From Capsicum annuum (lineage: Eukaryota; Streptophyta; Magnoliopsida; Solanales; Solanaceae): a stretch of 64,000 nucleotides of DNA. The stretch spans positions 187,660 to 251,659 of the forward strand of contig NW_025857900.1 in assembly GCF_002878395.1 (NCBI RefSeq). Direction: 5' to 3'. Made by a program: the position numbers and the translations under genes. Below are positions 34,555-45,880 of this stretch, one piece after another (the stretch's first letter is position 1; every line of letters starts with the position of its first letter). A model generated the notes under the pieces. The model was not told the DNA's origin, searched no databases, and was given only the letters and a program-made list of their open reading frames with translations.

Positions 34555-36103
34555 ATTCTTGGTTACATGCACTAATTAGCAGAAGGGGTTTTAGGCATCA
34601 ATGCACCCTTGTTTGTTATTAATTAGCTGTCAATAAGAAACATTGAGAAAACAAATATTAATCAGGAGCACTATTATCCAATGTTCTTTTAAGATTATTC
34701 TTACTTGCAAGTTCACAATCTGGCAATCTTTGTAGCCTTTTATTTCCCCTCTTAGATGGAAGTAACTTGTATGTTACTTTACTGCAATGGTGAGGGTATG
34801 GGAGATTTATAAAGGTTATTGTTCTTAATACGTCCCAATCCAAGCGTAATCGGTAAAAATTATCGCAGTAGATCTGGGTCTTTGTGGAGTGATCTTCCTC
34901 TATTCAAGTTGTAAGTTAGCATTAGAGATCATTTCCTCATGTCTGATCTTTTCTTTTTGATTGTTAAAAATTGACACTCACAATGCCTATTGGTTTTTCG
35001 TCTCTATTTTTTTGACACACCTCTATGTATTGTGAGTCAATTTTCTGGTGACTTTTGTATCTCTAGCGGTCCAAAGGGTAGGAAAGAAAAATAGTTACTG
35101 AGTTGTCTTAGAATTACCTATTAGCAATATTATTATGGTGAAATATTTTTGTGTCATGGGGTGGTTTAACTTGCTATTTGTAACCAATCCTCTAGTCATT
35201 ATTAGGACCACCTTTTTGGGGTATGAGGACATAAACTTTCACCATAAAAAGAAGCAAAAATGACAAGATCTACTGTGGAACATATTTTTTTCACTTGTAC
35301 AGTTGGTACTGTATTCTTCTGCACACAAGAAAGTAAGAGAACCATAAAAGATGCTTCTATATAGAGTAAGTCATATTGTTCAGTTGTGTCCACCTCCTTT
35401 TTGGCTAAAAAAATAATTGAGGTCCTATTTAAACAGTGCTTTCTTCTGGTCAGACAAAGCAGGGAAATGCAACTTGTTTGGACTTACTTTCAAATTGGAA
35501 ATTAAAAATACTAAATTAAGGAATCTTTGTCTAAAGAGTTGTACTATAAACTTGTCTAATTGAGAGGTTATCAATCTTTGTAGTGCTTTAAGCTCTAGTA
35601 GGAAACAAGAGGTACTATTGGGGGTTTGTTTTCTTGGTACTATTCATGGTGAATTCTAATGCTTAATAAGGGATCCTGTAATTTTTCCTTTAGTAACACA
35701 GTGGAACCCAATGCTGGGAAATTTTGAGTTAGATATATTTATTTTTTCTTGTGTATTATAATTTGTATGCAAATTTGAGGTTTAGGTGTGATAATATAAC
35801 TGATGTTTAGTTATAGATGAAGTAATGAGATCCTATCTTAACTTGTCAAACATCTGTTAATAGACCTTAGTTTGACAAAAAATATATGACATGATCTGAA
35901 ACCTGGAAGCTGAGAACTACTAGACATACCTGGAACCAAAGGAAAAAAATAAAGATGAGCTTTTTATTTTTGTGGATCAGATATATGCTTTTTGCTTTTC
36001 TGATACCTTATCTGCATTTTCTGGTTCTCCTGGGATTATTCAGTTTACATATTAATTCCATTTAAATAATATGGTTCACTTACAATGTGGAAGATAGCTT
36101 TTA

Positions 36104-36201
36104 AGGATTTCATGGATAACACTCTTCTGATACCTTCTTGTTTCGAATAACATCGGTCCTGTTCTATGAACTGAATTAACTTTAGCTAAACTACCTCGGC
36201 T
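36104..36201 (+). repeat. 98-bp direct repeat, copy 2
   Basis: From AGGATTTCATGGATAACACT to CTCGGCT; matches 34457-34554. It is followed by the proline/histidine-rich start of the TNPA-like gene. Confidence 0.85.
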
Positions 36202-37811
36202 GTAACACTCTTCTTGTTTTGTAATTGTAACTAAAATGTGGATATTTGTCAATATATTATAGATATACCAAGGTTCAACCGCTCACACAAAAAGCAAAAA
36301 TCAAATTTGTCGGTGTCTACATCATAAGGTACTGAATCAGCATGTCTGCCAACAAATCTGCCTCCAGTAATTCAGTATGAACCTCAACCATTTCGACCAA
36401 TTTACTCAGTATCCCATCCAACACCTATGGATCAGGACACGCCACATCTGGGTCTAACAGTTTGGCCTAAATCACAAACATCCCAGTTAGTTTAATTGAC
36501 ATCACATCCATCTCTGGTTGGTTAGACTCATCATAACCCTCTCGATCAGTTCACTCTACATCATATCTGGGTCTGGAAAATCAGAATTCATCACAGTCAT
36601 CCCGATCAATTCATTCTACATCATATTCAAATCCAACAAATGAGGACTCGTTACGAGCAACTCCCACAGATCAGGCTGCACCCAAAAACATTCTAGACGT
36701 GAATCAAATACATATTGGGTCGTAGAGGCAATAGGTAAATACTTCGAACTATCAATACATATTTCAACAGACCTTTCTAATCCATTGTAATGTCTCTCAT
36801 AGCTTCCACTAATCTCTTTTCTTATAACAGATTCAAGAAATAATGTCAAGAAAATCAAAGTAAAAGCTAAGGAAGTGCTGAATTTAATAGGTGAAGAATG
36901 TATCATGGTTAAATTTGATATTTATGATGAACCATTTGGCGAAGCACGTAGCCTTCTTTCACGCTCTTATAGAATTTTAGCATGTGATTGCTCTTTATTT
37001 CCAATCAACTTTGAAAAATGGTTGAGTTTACCTGTGACATACTTCAATTGCATCTTCGATCATATTATAAAGGTATAAGCTCTAAATTCTAATGACTATA
37101 CCACTGCTTATTATTTTAGAGATAGACAACTATTTCTTTATTTTTCTCTTTGAATTTTATATTTGCATGTAATAGAGAAGCTAACCAATATTTTCATTTT
37201 AAAGCCCAAATTCTTCTTTGACACAGTTGAAATAGTTTCTCGACGACATATTTCTTTATCTATTGGAAAAAAGTAGGCCGCAAATAAGATTAACATGTGG
37301 AGTGAAGTTGATGATCCACTTAAAAGTAAAGCTCAGATTATGGATAAGGTACCAGATGGGATCTCCCCAAATCAATGAATTTCTTTTATTGAATACAATT
37401 TTAAAGAGTCAACAAAGGTATTTATGTAAATGGATTTCTTTATATATAGTTGTATAATTATTTTTTTCTAATTGATGTTAAAATATATTTTTATGAGAAA
37501 ATACGTCAAAGGAACCGCGAAAGTTGAAAGAAACAAATAATTCCTCACACTGGTGGCTCCAAAGCTAATGCTACAAGAAGGGCTGAAATGGTGAATGAAT
37601 TAACCTCGAATGTAATTATTCCTAAATAGTAAATTATTTTGATTTATTTTTAAATTTATAGATTTCCGAGACTGGATAGTGGCCTGGGAGAGCATAAATG
37701 TACATTGCTACTCATAAGAATCAAGATGGAGTATATGTTAATGAAGCGACAAAAGAAATATGTGTGAGTTTTACTTATGTGCCATGGACAATTATTGAGC
37801 AACCAACCATG

Positions 37812-37869
37812 GTATGCCAAATGAATTTCTATTATTAATTTATTTTGATAACAAATTTTCGATATGTAG
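37812..37869 (+). other. Short intron in TNPA-like gene
   Basis: GTATGCC...GATATGTAG, 58 bp, AT-rich, between exon codons that continue the TNPA-like protein on each side. It is short for a plant intron, but both splice sites look intact. Confidence 0.6.
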
Positions 37870-38289
37870 GAAAAATTGAGTTAGGTTTGAGCCAAAGCAC
37901 CTTAGATGAGTCTCAAGTTTCACTAAATGATGTCGTTGGTAAGGTGCTAGGGCAAGAGAACTCTGGAAAGGTGAGATGTTTGGGATTAGGATCTGTTCCT
38001 GGTAGATTTTTTGAACAAGTTAGACCTCGTTTTGGTGGTACAAGTACATCTAGTAGTGGAGGTTCTTGTTCATTACAATGTCGAGAAAACTACAATAAAA
38101 TGATAAATTCTCACAATCAAATACTATGTACTTTGAAGGCATATATTATAATGAAAGAAGGAACGATACTAGAACAATTTGTGGGTCTCTTTGATTCTCC
38201 TTCAATGGTTTCTCCCATAGCAATAGTAAAGTTCTCTTTACTTTTTTCTATCTCGGTTTTGGTGATATGTGTTTTATATATTTAGGTCT

Positions 38290-40046
38290 AGTGCTTCTTA
38301 ATTGGGGAAAAATTGTTCCTTTTGTGAATCACATTAAAAATTACAGCTTTTGTGAGGAAAGAACAGGTTGGTTGAGTTTATGGAGAAAGTCTCTTTTTAT
38401 GTCTCATGGAGATGGTTGCAGATTTAGGAAACATTGGAGAGGGAAAAGGAAGTTTAGGTGAAAAATGAACCTTATACCCTAAAAATCCCACAACAGTTTC
38501 ACCAACTTACTCACAGGAGGTCTTTAGAAACCCTATAATTGCACCTTACCTTTACAAGTTCCATGGTATAGTGAACGGTATTGACCCAGATATTTGGGAC
38601 CCGTTAAATGATAAGTTCACTCCCATAAGTTGTCTCTGCTTTTCTCATTTACCAAACTGCCTATAAGTGCATAGGTTGGTAAAAGTTCACATAATTTTGT
38701 AAAATTCATGTGCTAAACTCCTAGATTTTGTGATAACTTTCCTCTGAACAACTTGCTAGATTGTCTGCTTTAGTTTTGGTGGGTTTTAAAATGGTTTTTT
38801 CCCTTTAAATTCTCAATATTAATAAATTAACTGAGGAGTGCAAATTAGTTGAATATTCAATGTTCAAATTCTCTTCTTCGGTTCTTCCTATATATTGTGA
38901 CCTCTGCCCTATAGATTGTAACAAAGATATTCCTCTATGTAACACTACCAAGAGATGCATAAAGCTTGATATTATACAAACTAGAAAATACGTGTACAAT
39001 TGGTATTTGGAAGAATGAAAAGCTTTCATTTCTTGTCTTCACTTTATATTTCTTATTTATTTTGTTTTTCAAATTATTAATCTTTTATCATATATTTCTT
39101 GGCAATAAAACATTTCATTACCAAGTAGAGAATTATACAACAACAAAAAAATAACTTGAGGTTGAACAAATTCCGAACTTTCAGCTAACAACTTGCTAAC
39201 AACAAATATTACCTACCAAAATGTATCATTATGGATAAGAATTAAGCTTTTGTACACCCCTTGTTATTTTTGGTTTCACTTACAGTCTATATGCCACTTC
39301 CTGCACCATTAGTCAGACAATTACATCAATATGTCTTTGTTTGATTTGAAAAACTCTAAGGTTCCATTCTTCACAATGAAGTACATAGTAGCACTTAGGA
39401 TCATCCTATACATCTTTTTTTAGTTACTTTGCCATTTTGATGATTCAAAGACCATTGCAATTCTTCCTTCCACTCTGGTGCCTGTTTGTAGATGTTTTTC
39501 CATTTTAACATTCTCATCTAGGTTTTGGAGTATAATTAACACTTAAAGAAAAAATGGTTGATACTGTTTTGTTATAGACTACACATAGGGCAGATTGTAT
39601 TGACATGCATCCCTCTTTTGCTTAAACAATCCTTGGTGTACATCATTTTGTGTACTACTAGCCATGGTTAAAGTAACGCCCCGGTAGATGCTGATTAGTT
39701 TGTTAACTGCTAACTGGGATTCTTCACAAGTATTTTTGGCCATTGTTCCTAACTATATGAGATTGCTCTTTGAAGTTCTTGGTCAATTTTTGTGAAATAC
39801 AAACATTAGATTATTCAGACACTGAATTGATGTTATTAAGGTTATCTGGTTATTGGTTTGTTAAGTTATTGTGTTGATTGTTCTAATAATTAGTAGTTAC
39901 AATTTAGTTGGTTTGGATAGTTAAATTAGAAATCTTTTTAGCTAATCTGGTGTCTTTCCTTGCTATGTCTAACTCGCTTAATGTCCTCTAATCTTATATT
40001 AAAAGCGGTTTATCAATTGATTTTTATACTTTACATTTTTATGTAG
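38290..40046 (+). other. Probable long last intron of TNPA-like gene
   Basis: AT-rich, with no coding match to any family. It is bounded on the left by the decayed end of the penultimate exon and on the right by the ATGTAG acceptor. Open frames inside it (such as 38966-39154) are hydrophobic by base composition only. Confidence 0.45.
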
Positions 40047-40486
40047 CCAAGTGATGCTACTAGTGGACCCATTTCGCCAGTGGATGCAAGGAGATCACGC
40101 GGTGATAACGATCCTAATGGCATTCTTTGATTTCGTTGCATTTGTCTTGGATATTCAATTATGATGATGTAATTGTGTGTTGGAGTGGATTTTAGAATAT
40201 TGAAGTTTTGTGTTTAAATTTGATTTTGGAGTTTGAAGATACTAGTTAATGTTGAAAATTTGGAGTTTGAAGATGTTAATGTTGAAAATTTAATTTTAAA
40301 GTTTAACGTTCAATGTATTTTTGATATGCTTGTCAATTATAATGTTTAATGATTGTATTAATGATATATGAATAGAACAAATATTAGATTGTAGGTCATG
40401 TCTAAAGGAATATTTAAATTTGAGATAAAATTAGAATCTATAAATAGTTATCGAAAATTGATGAGCCTACTAAATTTTAAAAAATA

Positions 40487-40780
40487 TAATAATCACGGAG
40501 GTTTTAAACCCCCGCAACTTTTAAATAAAAATTTATTATAAAAATAATTAAATTTAAAGTAAAGGGGGTCAACTAAAAATTACAGAGGTTTTAAACCCTC
40601 GCAACTTCTAAATAAAAATTTATTATAAAAATAATTAAATTTAGAGTAATAGGGGTCAACCGCCGCAAATTAACCGCTGCAAATTAATTATGGGGGTTGG
40701 AAAAAAAATGCTGCAACTTGTTTGTGATGGCTTGAATTGTGGGGTTTTTGAGAACTGCCAGAATTATATTTTACGGGGGT
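40487..40780 (+). repeat. CACTA right subterminal repeats with 87-bp tandem pair
   Basis: Two tandem units starting GAGGTTTTAAACCC at 40498 and 40585 (period 87 bp), each with CGCAAC and a TTATTATAAAAATAATTAAA block, followed by single motifs CCGCAAATTAACCG and GGGGGTT. The GGTTTTAAACCCC core matches the left subterminal region. These are probably transposase binding sites by analogy with En/Spm. Confidence 0.8.
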
Positions 40781-40827
40781 TCAAACCATTAAATTAACCC
40801 CTGCAATTTGACCTCTTTTTTGTAGTG
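40781..40827 (-). repeat. CACTA right terminal inverted repeat
   Basis: The complement reads CACTACAAAAAAGAGGTC, then GCAGGGGTTAATTTAA, pairing with 29406-29451. Confidence 0.9.
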
Positions 40828-40830
40828 TTT

Positions 40831-42040
40831 GTTTTCTCATAAGGATTTAAATCTGCGTTACAAAAGTTGGTTAGAGTTATTGAAGGATTATAACATGAGT
40901 GTTCTGTATTATCCGGGCAAGGCCAATGTAGTGGTTGTTGCTCTCACTAGGTTGTCTATAGATAGTGTTGCTCATGTTGAGGATGGTAAGAAGAAGTTAG
41001 CTCAGGAAGTTCATCAGCTTACCCGACTAGGTGTCCACTTACTTGATTCAGCAGAAGGTAGTGTATGGGTGCAGAGTAGCTCAGAACCATCTCTAGTTTC
41101 AGAGGTAAAGGAAAAGAAAGATAGAGATCCCAGTCAAGTTAAGTTGAAAGAATCATTCAGAGACCAGAAAGTGGAGATTTTCTCCCAAGGGGGGATGGTC
41201 TGTTGTGCTGTTAGGGTAGATTATGTGTTCCTGGTATAGAAAATTTGAGGCAACGAATTCTTATAGAAACGCATGGTGTGAGTTACTCTATTCTTCCAAG
41301 GGCTACGAAGATGCACCGGGCTAAATGCTTTACCAACAAGTTAAGATTGAGCACCAAAAGCCTAGTGGGTCCATGCAGGAGTTCAGTCTTCCCACTTGGA
41401 AATGGGAGACAGTTAACATGGACTTGATGACAGGATTGCCTTGTACCCATCATCAACATGATTCTATTTGGGTTATAGTAGAAAGGATGACCAAATAAGC
41501 CCATTTCTTGCCAGTCTATACCCCTTATTTGGCCAAGGAGTATGCCAAACTCTATCTCAAAGATTTGGTTAGGTTACACGGTGTTCCTTTATCTATCATC
41601 TCAGATAGAGGTACCAAGTTTTCCTCTCACTTCTAGAAAGCATTCCAAATGGGTCTTGGTACCCAAGTCCATCTTAGCATAACTTTCCACTCTTAGATAA
41701 ATGGACAAGAAGAATGGACCATTTAGACTCTAGAAGATATACTGAGAGCATGCGGAGTTAATTTTAAAGGTAGTTGGGATGACCACTTTCCTTTGATTGA
41801 ATTCACATATAATAACAACTATCATTCCAGTATCCATATGGCTCCATTTGAGGATCTCTATAGTAGGAGATGTAGATCTCTAATTAGTTGGTTTGAAATA
41901 GTTGACATCGTAGTAGTAGGGCCTAACTCCATGTTTGATACATTAGAGAAGGCCCAGTTGATCAGAAAAAGGCTTAAGCTACCCAGAGCCGACAGAGATC
42001 GTATGCAAATGTGAGGAGAAAGGATCACTAATTTGAGGTC
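40831..42040 (+). pseudogene. Tekay-B RNase H end and integrase (broken)
   Basis: Resumes after the CACTA element with FSHKDLNLRYKSWLELLKDY, then LYYPGKANV and a well-kept linker open to 41239 (HVEDGKKKLAQEVHQLTRLG). The integrase zinc-binding region is damaged: after about 41305 the segment carrying YWW and the first Cys pair is deleted, and the sequence jumps to QQVKIEHQKPSG-like residues. Catalytic core: MDLMTGLPCTHHQHDS (about 41417-41464, first Asp present), SDRGTKFSSHF (about 41602-41634) and an altered third acidic region near 41710. MAPFEDLYSRRCRS, absent from Tekay-A, is kept at about 41838-41880. Stops are at 41496, 41635 and elsewhere. Confidence 0.9.
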
Positions 42041-42219
42041 GGTGATTTTGTGTACTTGAAAATCTCTCCTTTAAAGGGAGTGAATACATTTAGCAAGAAT
42101 GGGAAACTTAGTCTCCGATACCTCGGTCTCTTTAAAATTCTCAATCATTTCGAAAAGGTAGCTTACGAACTTGATTTGCTTTCAGATTTAGCTTAGTATA
42201 CCCAGTGTTCTAGGTCTCA

Positions 42220-42468
42220 TTGTTGAAAAAGTGTATTGGTGATCCAGCTGTAGTTGTTCCCTCAGAAAGTGTAGATATTCAGAACAATCTTTCCTATAAG
42301 GAAGTTCCAGTCAAAATTCTTGATCATCAAGTTCATAGACTAAGGATCAAAGAAGTTCCACTAGTCAAAGTTCTTTGGCGGAATCAGTCCCTTAAGGGAG
42401 CCACTTGGGAAGTAGATATGCGGACAAAGTACCCTTATCTTTTCTCCACAAATTCATATTCTATTTAA
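42220..42468 (+). pseudogene. Tekay-B integrase C-terminal chromodomain-like region
   Basis: An 82-codon open frame, starting LLKKCIGDPAVVVP, containing VKILDHQVHRLRIKEVPLVK and VLWRNQSLKGATWE, then KYPYLF. It aligns residue by residue with 14101-14373 of Tekay-A. As there, the C-terminal domain is open while the rest of the integrase is broken. The stop at 42466 is the natural end of pol. Confidence 0.82.
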
Positions 42469-42657
42469 GGTAATAATTTTCTAAAGATTAAATCTATCAT
42501 GCTTAGTTACAATTGCACATCATGTTCATGTCAGTCGTGCATTCATGAATCAGTATAGTCATGCATTCCATGCATCAGATATGTATGTTCAGTGTGTATT
42601 CTCAGTCCATCAGTTTTTCCTCAGCTTAACTAGTCTCATTCGAGGATGAATGATCCC

Positions 42658-42667
42658 AAGAGGGAGA
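42658..42667 (+). promoter_or_regulatory. Polypurine tract, Tekay-B
   Basis: AAGAGGGAGA, three bases before the 3' LTR, in the same context (CATTCGAGGATGAATGATCC) as in Tekay-A. Confidence 0.82.
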
Positions 42668-42670
42668 TAT

Positions 42671-45107
42671 TGTAATACCCCGTATTTCCTTAGCGTAATC
42701 TTAGTCCCAATACATTAGTATTCATATATAAAATTTTTGAAACACTAATTAATTTTTAGTTTAGAGCATGCCATTGCATAGGAAATTGAATTAGCTTTCC
42801 AACAATATAAAAATCACCCAAATTCAATTACCGGGTAAGAATTTATGGCGATTTTAAGTTTCAGTCATTAAACACTATCATTTTAACCCTTAGCACATCG
42901 CAGAGCCAGTCTAAATGACAATTGGCAATTTCCAGTGAAGGTGCGCGATCTTGGTGCATCGCGCCAAAGGCCAAATTGGTATTTAGCAGTTTCCAGTGTC
43001 TCTTCGCGATTCCACCGCATCGCGATGAGCTTTCAGGTCACAAAGAAGGACGCAACGTGATTACATCGCATCGCGCCACCATGTATTTTCCCAATTGTCC
43101 CTTTTCCAATGGCTTGGCGCGATAGTGGTGTGTCGTTTCAAAGGTAAAATTCAGAAATTTTTCCAGTTTTGTGATTTCAAATTACAGGGGCCATTTGGTC
43201 TTTTTCCCATGGCCCCAAACCACCTAAACATGGGATTTAACCCTAAGAGTGCATTATTTCCTCACTTTGGCATTATTCTCACAAATTAAAATCAACTCTC
43301 TTCAAGAACAAGAACCCTAACTCTCAAATTCAAGGCCAAATATTAAGAACTCTCCATCAATCCTCCTAAATTCATTATCCCGGGTATGTTAGATGTTCAT
43401 TCATGGATTCCTTTTATCCATGGAGTCCAAGTATCCTATTTAAATTATAAAATTTTGATCTTTGCAAGTTAATTGATTTTAAATTATTATTTTCCCTATG
43501 AATCTCCATGTACTATTGATTTTATAACATGATTCAATGAAATTATTATTATTATTCAATCCTCCATGTTTCAATATTATTATCTATTGAATTAAACCAT
43601 GATTTAATGCTATTATGTCAAATTCATGCTATTTCTATAAGTTACATGACATTCCTATGTTTGCTTAAACCATGAACTACAAGTGTTTGATAAAATGCCT
43701 ACAAGAGTAACTGATTTAAAAAAGCCTTCATGCTTTGTCCCCCAAGTTTTAGTGTCATTTTACCATTGTTGTTTTTGAGTTCTGGGAGTATTGAATACCC
43801 TAAAACCATACCCTTTTATGTAGTATAGTCTCAGTATATTACAGAATAGTCTTCAGAACATACTATGAGCATTATCAGAGTAGTCAGATATCAGTCAGTT
43901 AAACTCAGAATAGTCTAGCTTTTCAGTGTCTTTCACTTGGGAGTAGGATTTAGCACCGAGCGAGTGTAGGGATGGAGGCTTCCCCATCAGATAGGAAGAG
44001 TCATTAGTAGCAGTCCCTATCTCTAGAACTACATAGCCAGTGTAGGATATGAGAAGTCACCCATTAGATTAGGCTTGACTATCTCGCAGGGGTCACCAGT
44101 CCGTTTACGCTTGACACCCTTAGATCTTTGGACATTATATCAGTTTAGTGGATCCATACAACTAGTGTTAGTACCCGTGGCATGGTATTAACACCCTTCT
44201 AACTGGGGTTATAGGTTAGACCCCAATTAGCTTAAATTGGGGAATGTCGGTTAAATAATACCTCCCACAGTCTTAGATACAGTCTTAGTAACAGTCCAGT
44301 TCAGTTATTCAGTATTAGTGTTGTTTGATCAAAGCATACAGATTTTAGTTATTTCAGTATTCCAGTTTATAGATTTTACTCAGTTCATGTTATATGCTTG
44401 GTCATGCATCCTCAGTATCTACAGATTTTCATGTATATTTAGTATTTATAGATTTCCATGCATACTCAGTATTTACATATTTCCATATATTTCCAGTACC
44501 TACAGATTTTCATGCTCTCCATTCAATACTCTATGCTTTATATGTATATTCAATTAATTATTAATTCTGTTTATGAAACTATGCATATCAGCCTACCTCA
44601 TTTGGCATACCAGTACATTCAAAATACTAACCGCATACCTTTTATTTTGCACCATGATGTGTTATATCATAGGTTTTGATGCTCAATTCCCAGTTCGCAA
44701 TTAGATATATCAGATCATCAACAATAGCAGTGGTGAGTTCTTATACTTTGAGGACAGGCTTACTTTATTTCATGTGTCAGTTTAGTAGTTAGTTGGAGTT
44801 AGTTGGGGCCTGTCTTATCAACTCACAATCATTCAGTTTTAGAGGCTTATTAGACATTAGAGTCAGTTATTCAGTATTCAAATATTACAGTTAGTTATCC
44901 AGTTTATCATTATTTTATCAGATTTAGTCTATTATCTAGATAGACTCATATTTCAGTTATTAAAACCTTATGGCACGTCAGTATTCTTCTGCATTTATGA
45001 TCATATTATCTAGTGCTCACAGCAGGTACTAGCTTATGGGTTAGCTTGTGGTCCCTCGGGCCTGTAAGTACCATGTGACGCCTAGGATGTGCTCTCGGGG
45101 CGTTACA
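42671..45107 (+). repeat. Tekay-B 3' LTR
   Basis: 2437 bp, TGTAATACCCCG...GGGGCGTTACA, with better-kept termini than the 5' LTR. Its hairpin cluster, about 42893-43140, includes two perfect examples. Confidence 0.92.
42943..43025. other. Two perfect hairpins in Tekay-B 3' LTR
   Basis: 42943-42964: GCGCGAT, loop CTTGGTGC, ATCGCGC. 43004-43025: TCGCGAT, loop TCCACCGC, ATCGCGA. Both have 7-bp perfect stems and 8-nt loops ending in GC. In the 5' LTR the matching sites are degraded. Confidence 0.8.
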
Positions 45108-45123
45108 ATTTCATGACCTGATT
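45108..45123. other. Gypsy-D interior stub and Tekay-B right target duplication
   Basis: ATTTC at 45108-45112 matches TTTTC at 20399-20403 (one mismatch). Eleven bases follow before the right Gypsy-D LTR. No clear primer site is present on the minus strand. Confidence 0.5.
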
Positions 45124-45837
45124 TGTCACGACCTAATTTCTTAAGTCATAATGAGACCCCACTACAACCTACTAGTAGGTAATCCAACCCATACTCTGGA
45201 AGTGCTAGTAATGAACTATCAAAGAAAATGAGAGGAATAAAAGAAGAAATATAATAAAAAGGATAATGTATAAAAGATAACCTCAAGAACTGGTGAAGTT
45301 TGTACAAAACCTTCTAATACAATAAGAGTACAAAGTCAAATACTGAATAAATATACATATACCACCCATATCTGGATACCATATAGAGATCAGTCTAATC
45401 TACAGGAGGGAGAATAGTAGTACTCTGAATGCCAGGAGCTCACCAGAATATCCAATCCATAGCTTCTCTGTACGATGCACAAAATAACAACGAGAATCCG
45501 TACTATGATCAGCAAGCTACAAAAGTATAGTATGAGTACCAAACACATGGTACTCCATAGAAAATAACCGACTAATCTTTAAAGATAATGCAAATATAGA
45601 TAATATGCAAGTAAAAATATAACCTATTAGAAATTATCCAAGAAGCTAACATAATAAGACTAGATAGGAAATAAGGTTAAATTATTCTATTTTAGTTGTA
45701 TTTAGGAACTAAAGTACTATATTATATATCACTGGACAGTACACAAAAAAAGAGTAGAAGAAAGATATATACTAGTATACAAGGCCAAGGAACGCATATA
45801 CAATATGAATAAACAAGGAAAGATAGATATATATGGT

Positions 45838-45880
<43 letters not shown>

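Larger units (their letters stand above)
34058..36319 (+). other. CACTA spacer between TNP2-like and TNPA-like genes
   Basis: Non-coding and AT-rich. It holds a 26-bp exact repeat (34304-34329 and 34345-34370) and the two copies of a 98-bp repeat (34457-34554, 36104-36201). No gene is recognised; the minus frames at 34658-34843 and 35202-35393 look accidental. Confidence 0.6.
36320..40130 (+). pseudogene. CACTA TNPA-like gene (Transposase_24 type), multi-exon, broken
   Basis: A second CACTA gene in several exons. Around 36330-36680 a P/H/Q-rich reading frame (for example QYEPQPFRPIYSVSHPTP) fits the low-complexity N-terminus. 36851-37076 reads KVKAKEVLNLIGEECIMVKF, then GEARSLLSRSYRILA, followed by a GT donor. 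About 37480-37760 has AEMVNEL and YIATHKNQDGVYVNEATKEI. A 58-bp intron (37812-37869, GT...AG) leads into 37870-38240 (ALSQSTLDESQVSLNDVVGK-like, RPRFGGTSTSSSGGS, MIMKEGTILEQFVGLF). The last exon, 40047-40130, follows ATGTAG and ends in TGA. TNPA-type proteins bind subterminal repeats in En/Spm. A few stops and shifts are present; exon borders other than the two named are approximate. Confidence 0.78.
29406..40827 (+). mobile_element. CACTA (En/Spm-type) DNA transposon nested in Tekay-B RNase H
   Basis: It starts CACTACAAAAAATGGG and ends ...CTCTTTTTTGTAGTG, so its termini are inverted repeats of the CACTA superfamily. The flanking triplets are TGT (29403-29405) and TTT (40828-40830), a 3-bp target duplication with one mismatch. 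Removing the element and one triplet rejoins the RNase H frame at Q-Y-V / F-S-H-K. Inside are remnants of both usual CACTA genes (TNP2-like and TNPA-like), subterminal repeats, and an antisense LINE fragment. 11,422 bp long. Genes are on the plus strand. Confidence 0.94.
20404..45107 (+). mobile_element. Tekay-B: Ty3/gypsy chromovirus-like element with two nested insertions
   Basis: A second Tekay-like element with the same gene order as Tekay-A but a different LTR family. The flanking 5-mers are TTTTC and ATTTC (one mismatch). Its interior (22831-42670) is about 4.9 kb once NA-C and the CACTA element are subtracted, matching the 4.97 kb of Tekay-A. All coding domains are present in order but broken by stops, deletions and two large insertions. 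Confidence 0.9.
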
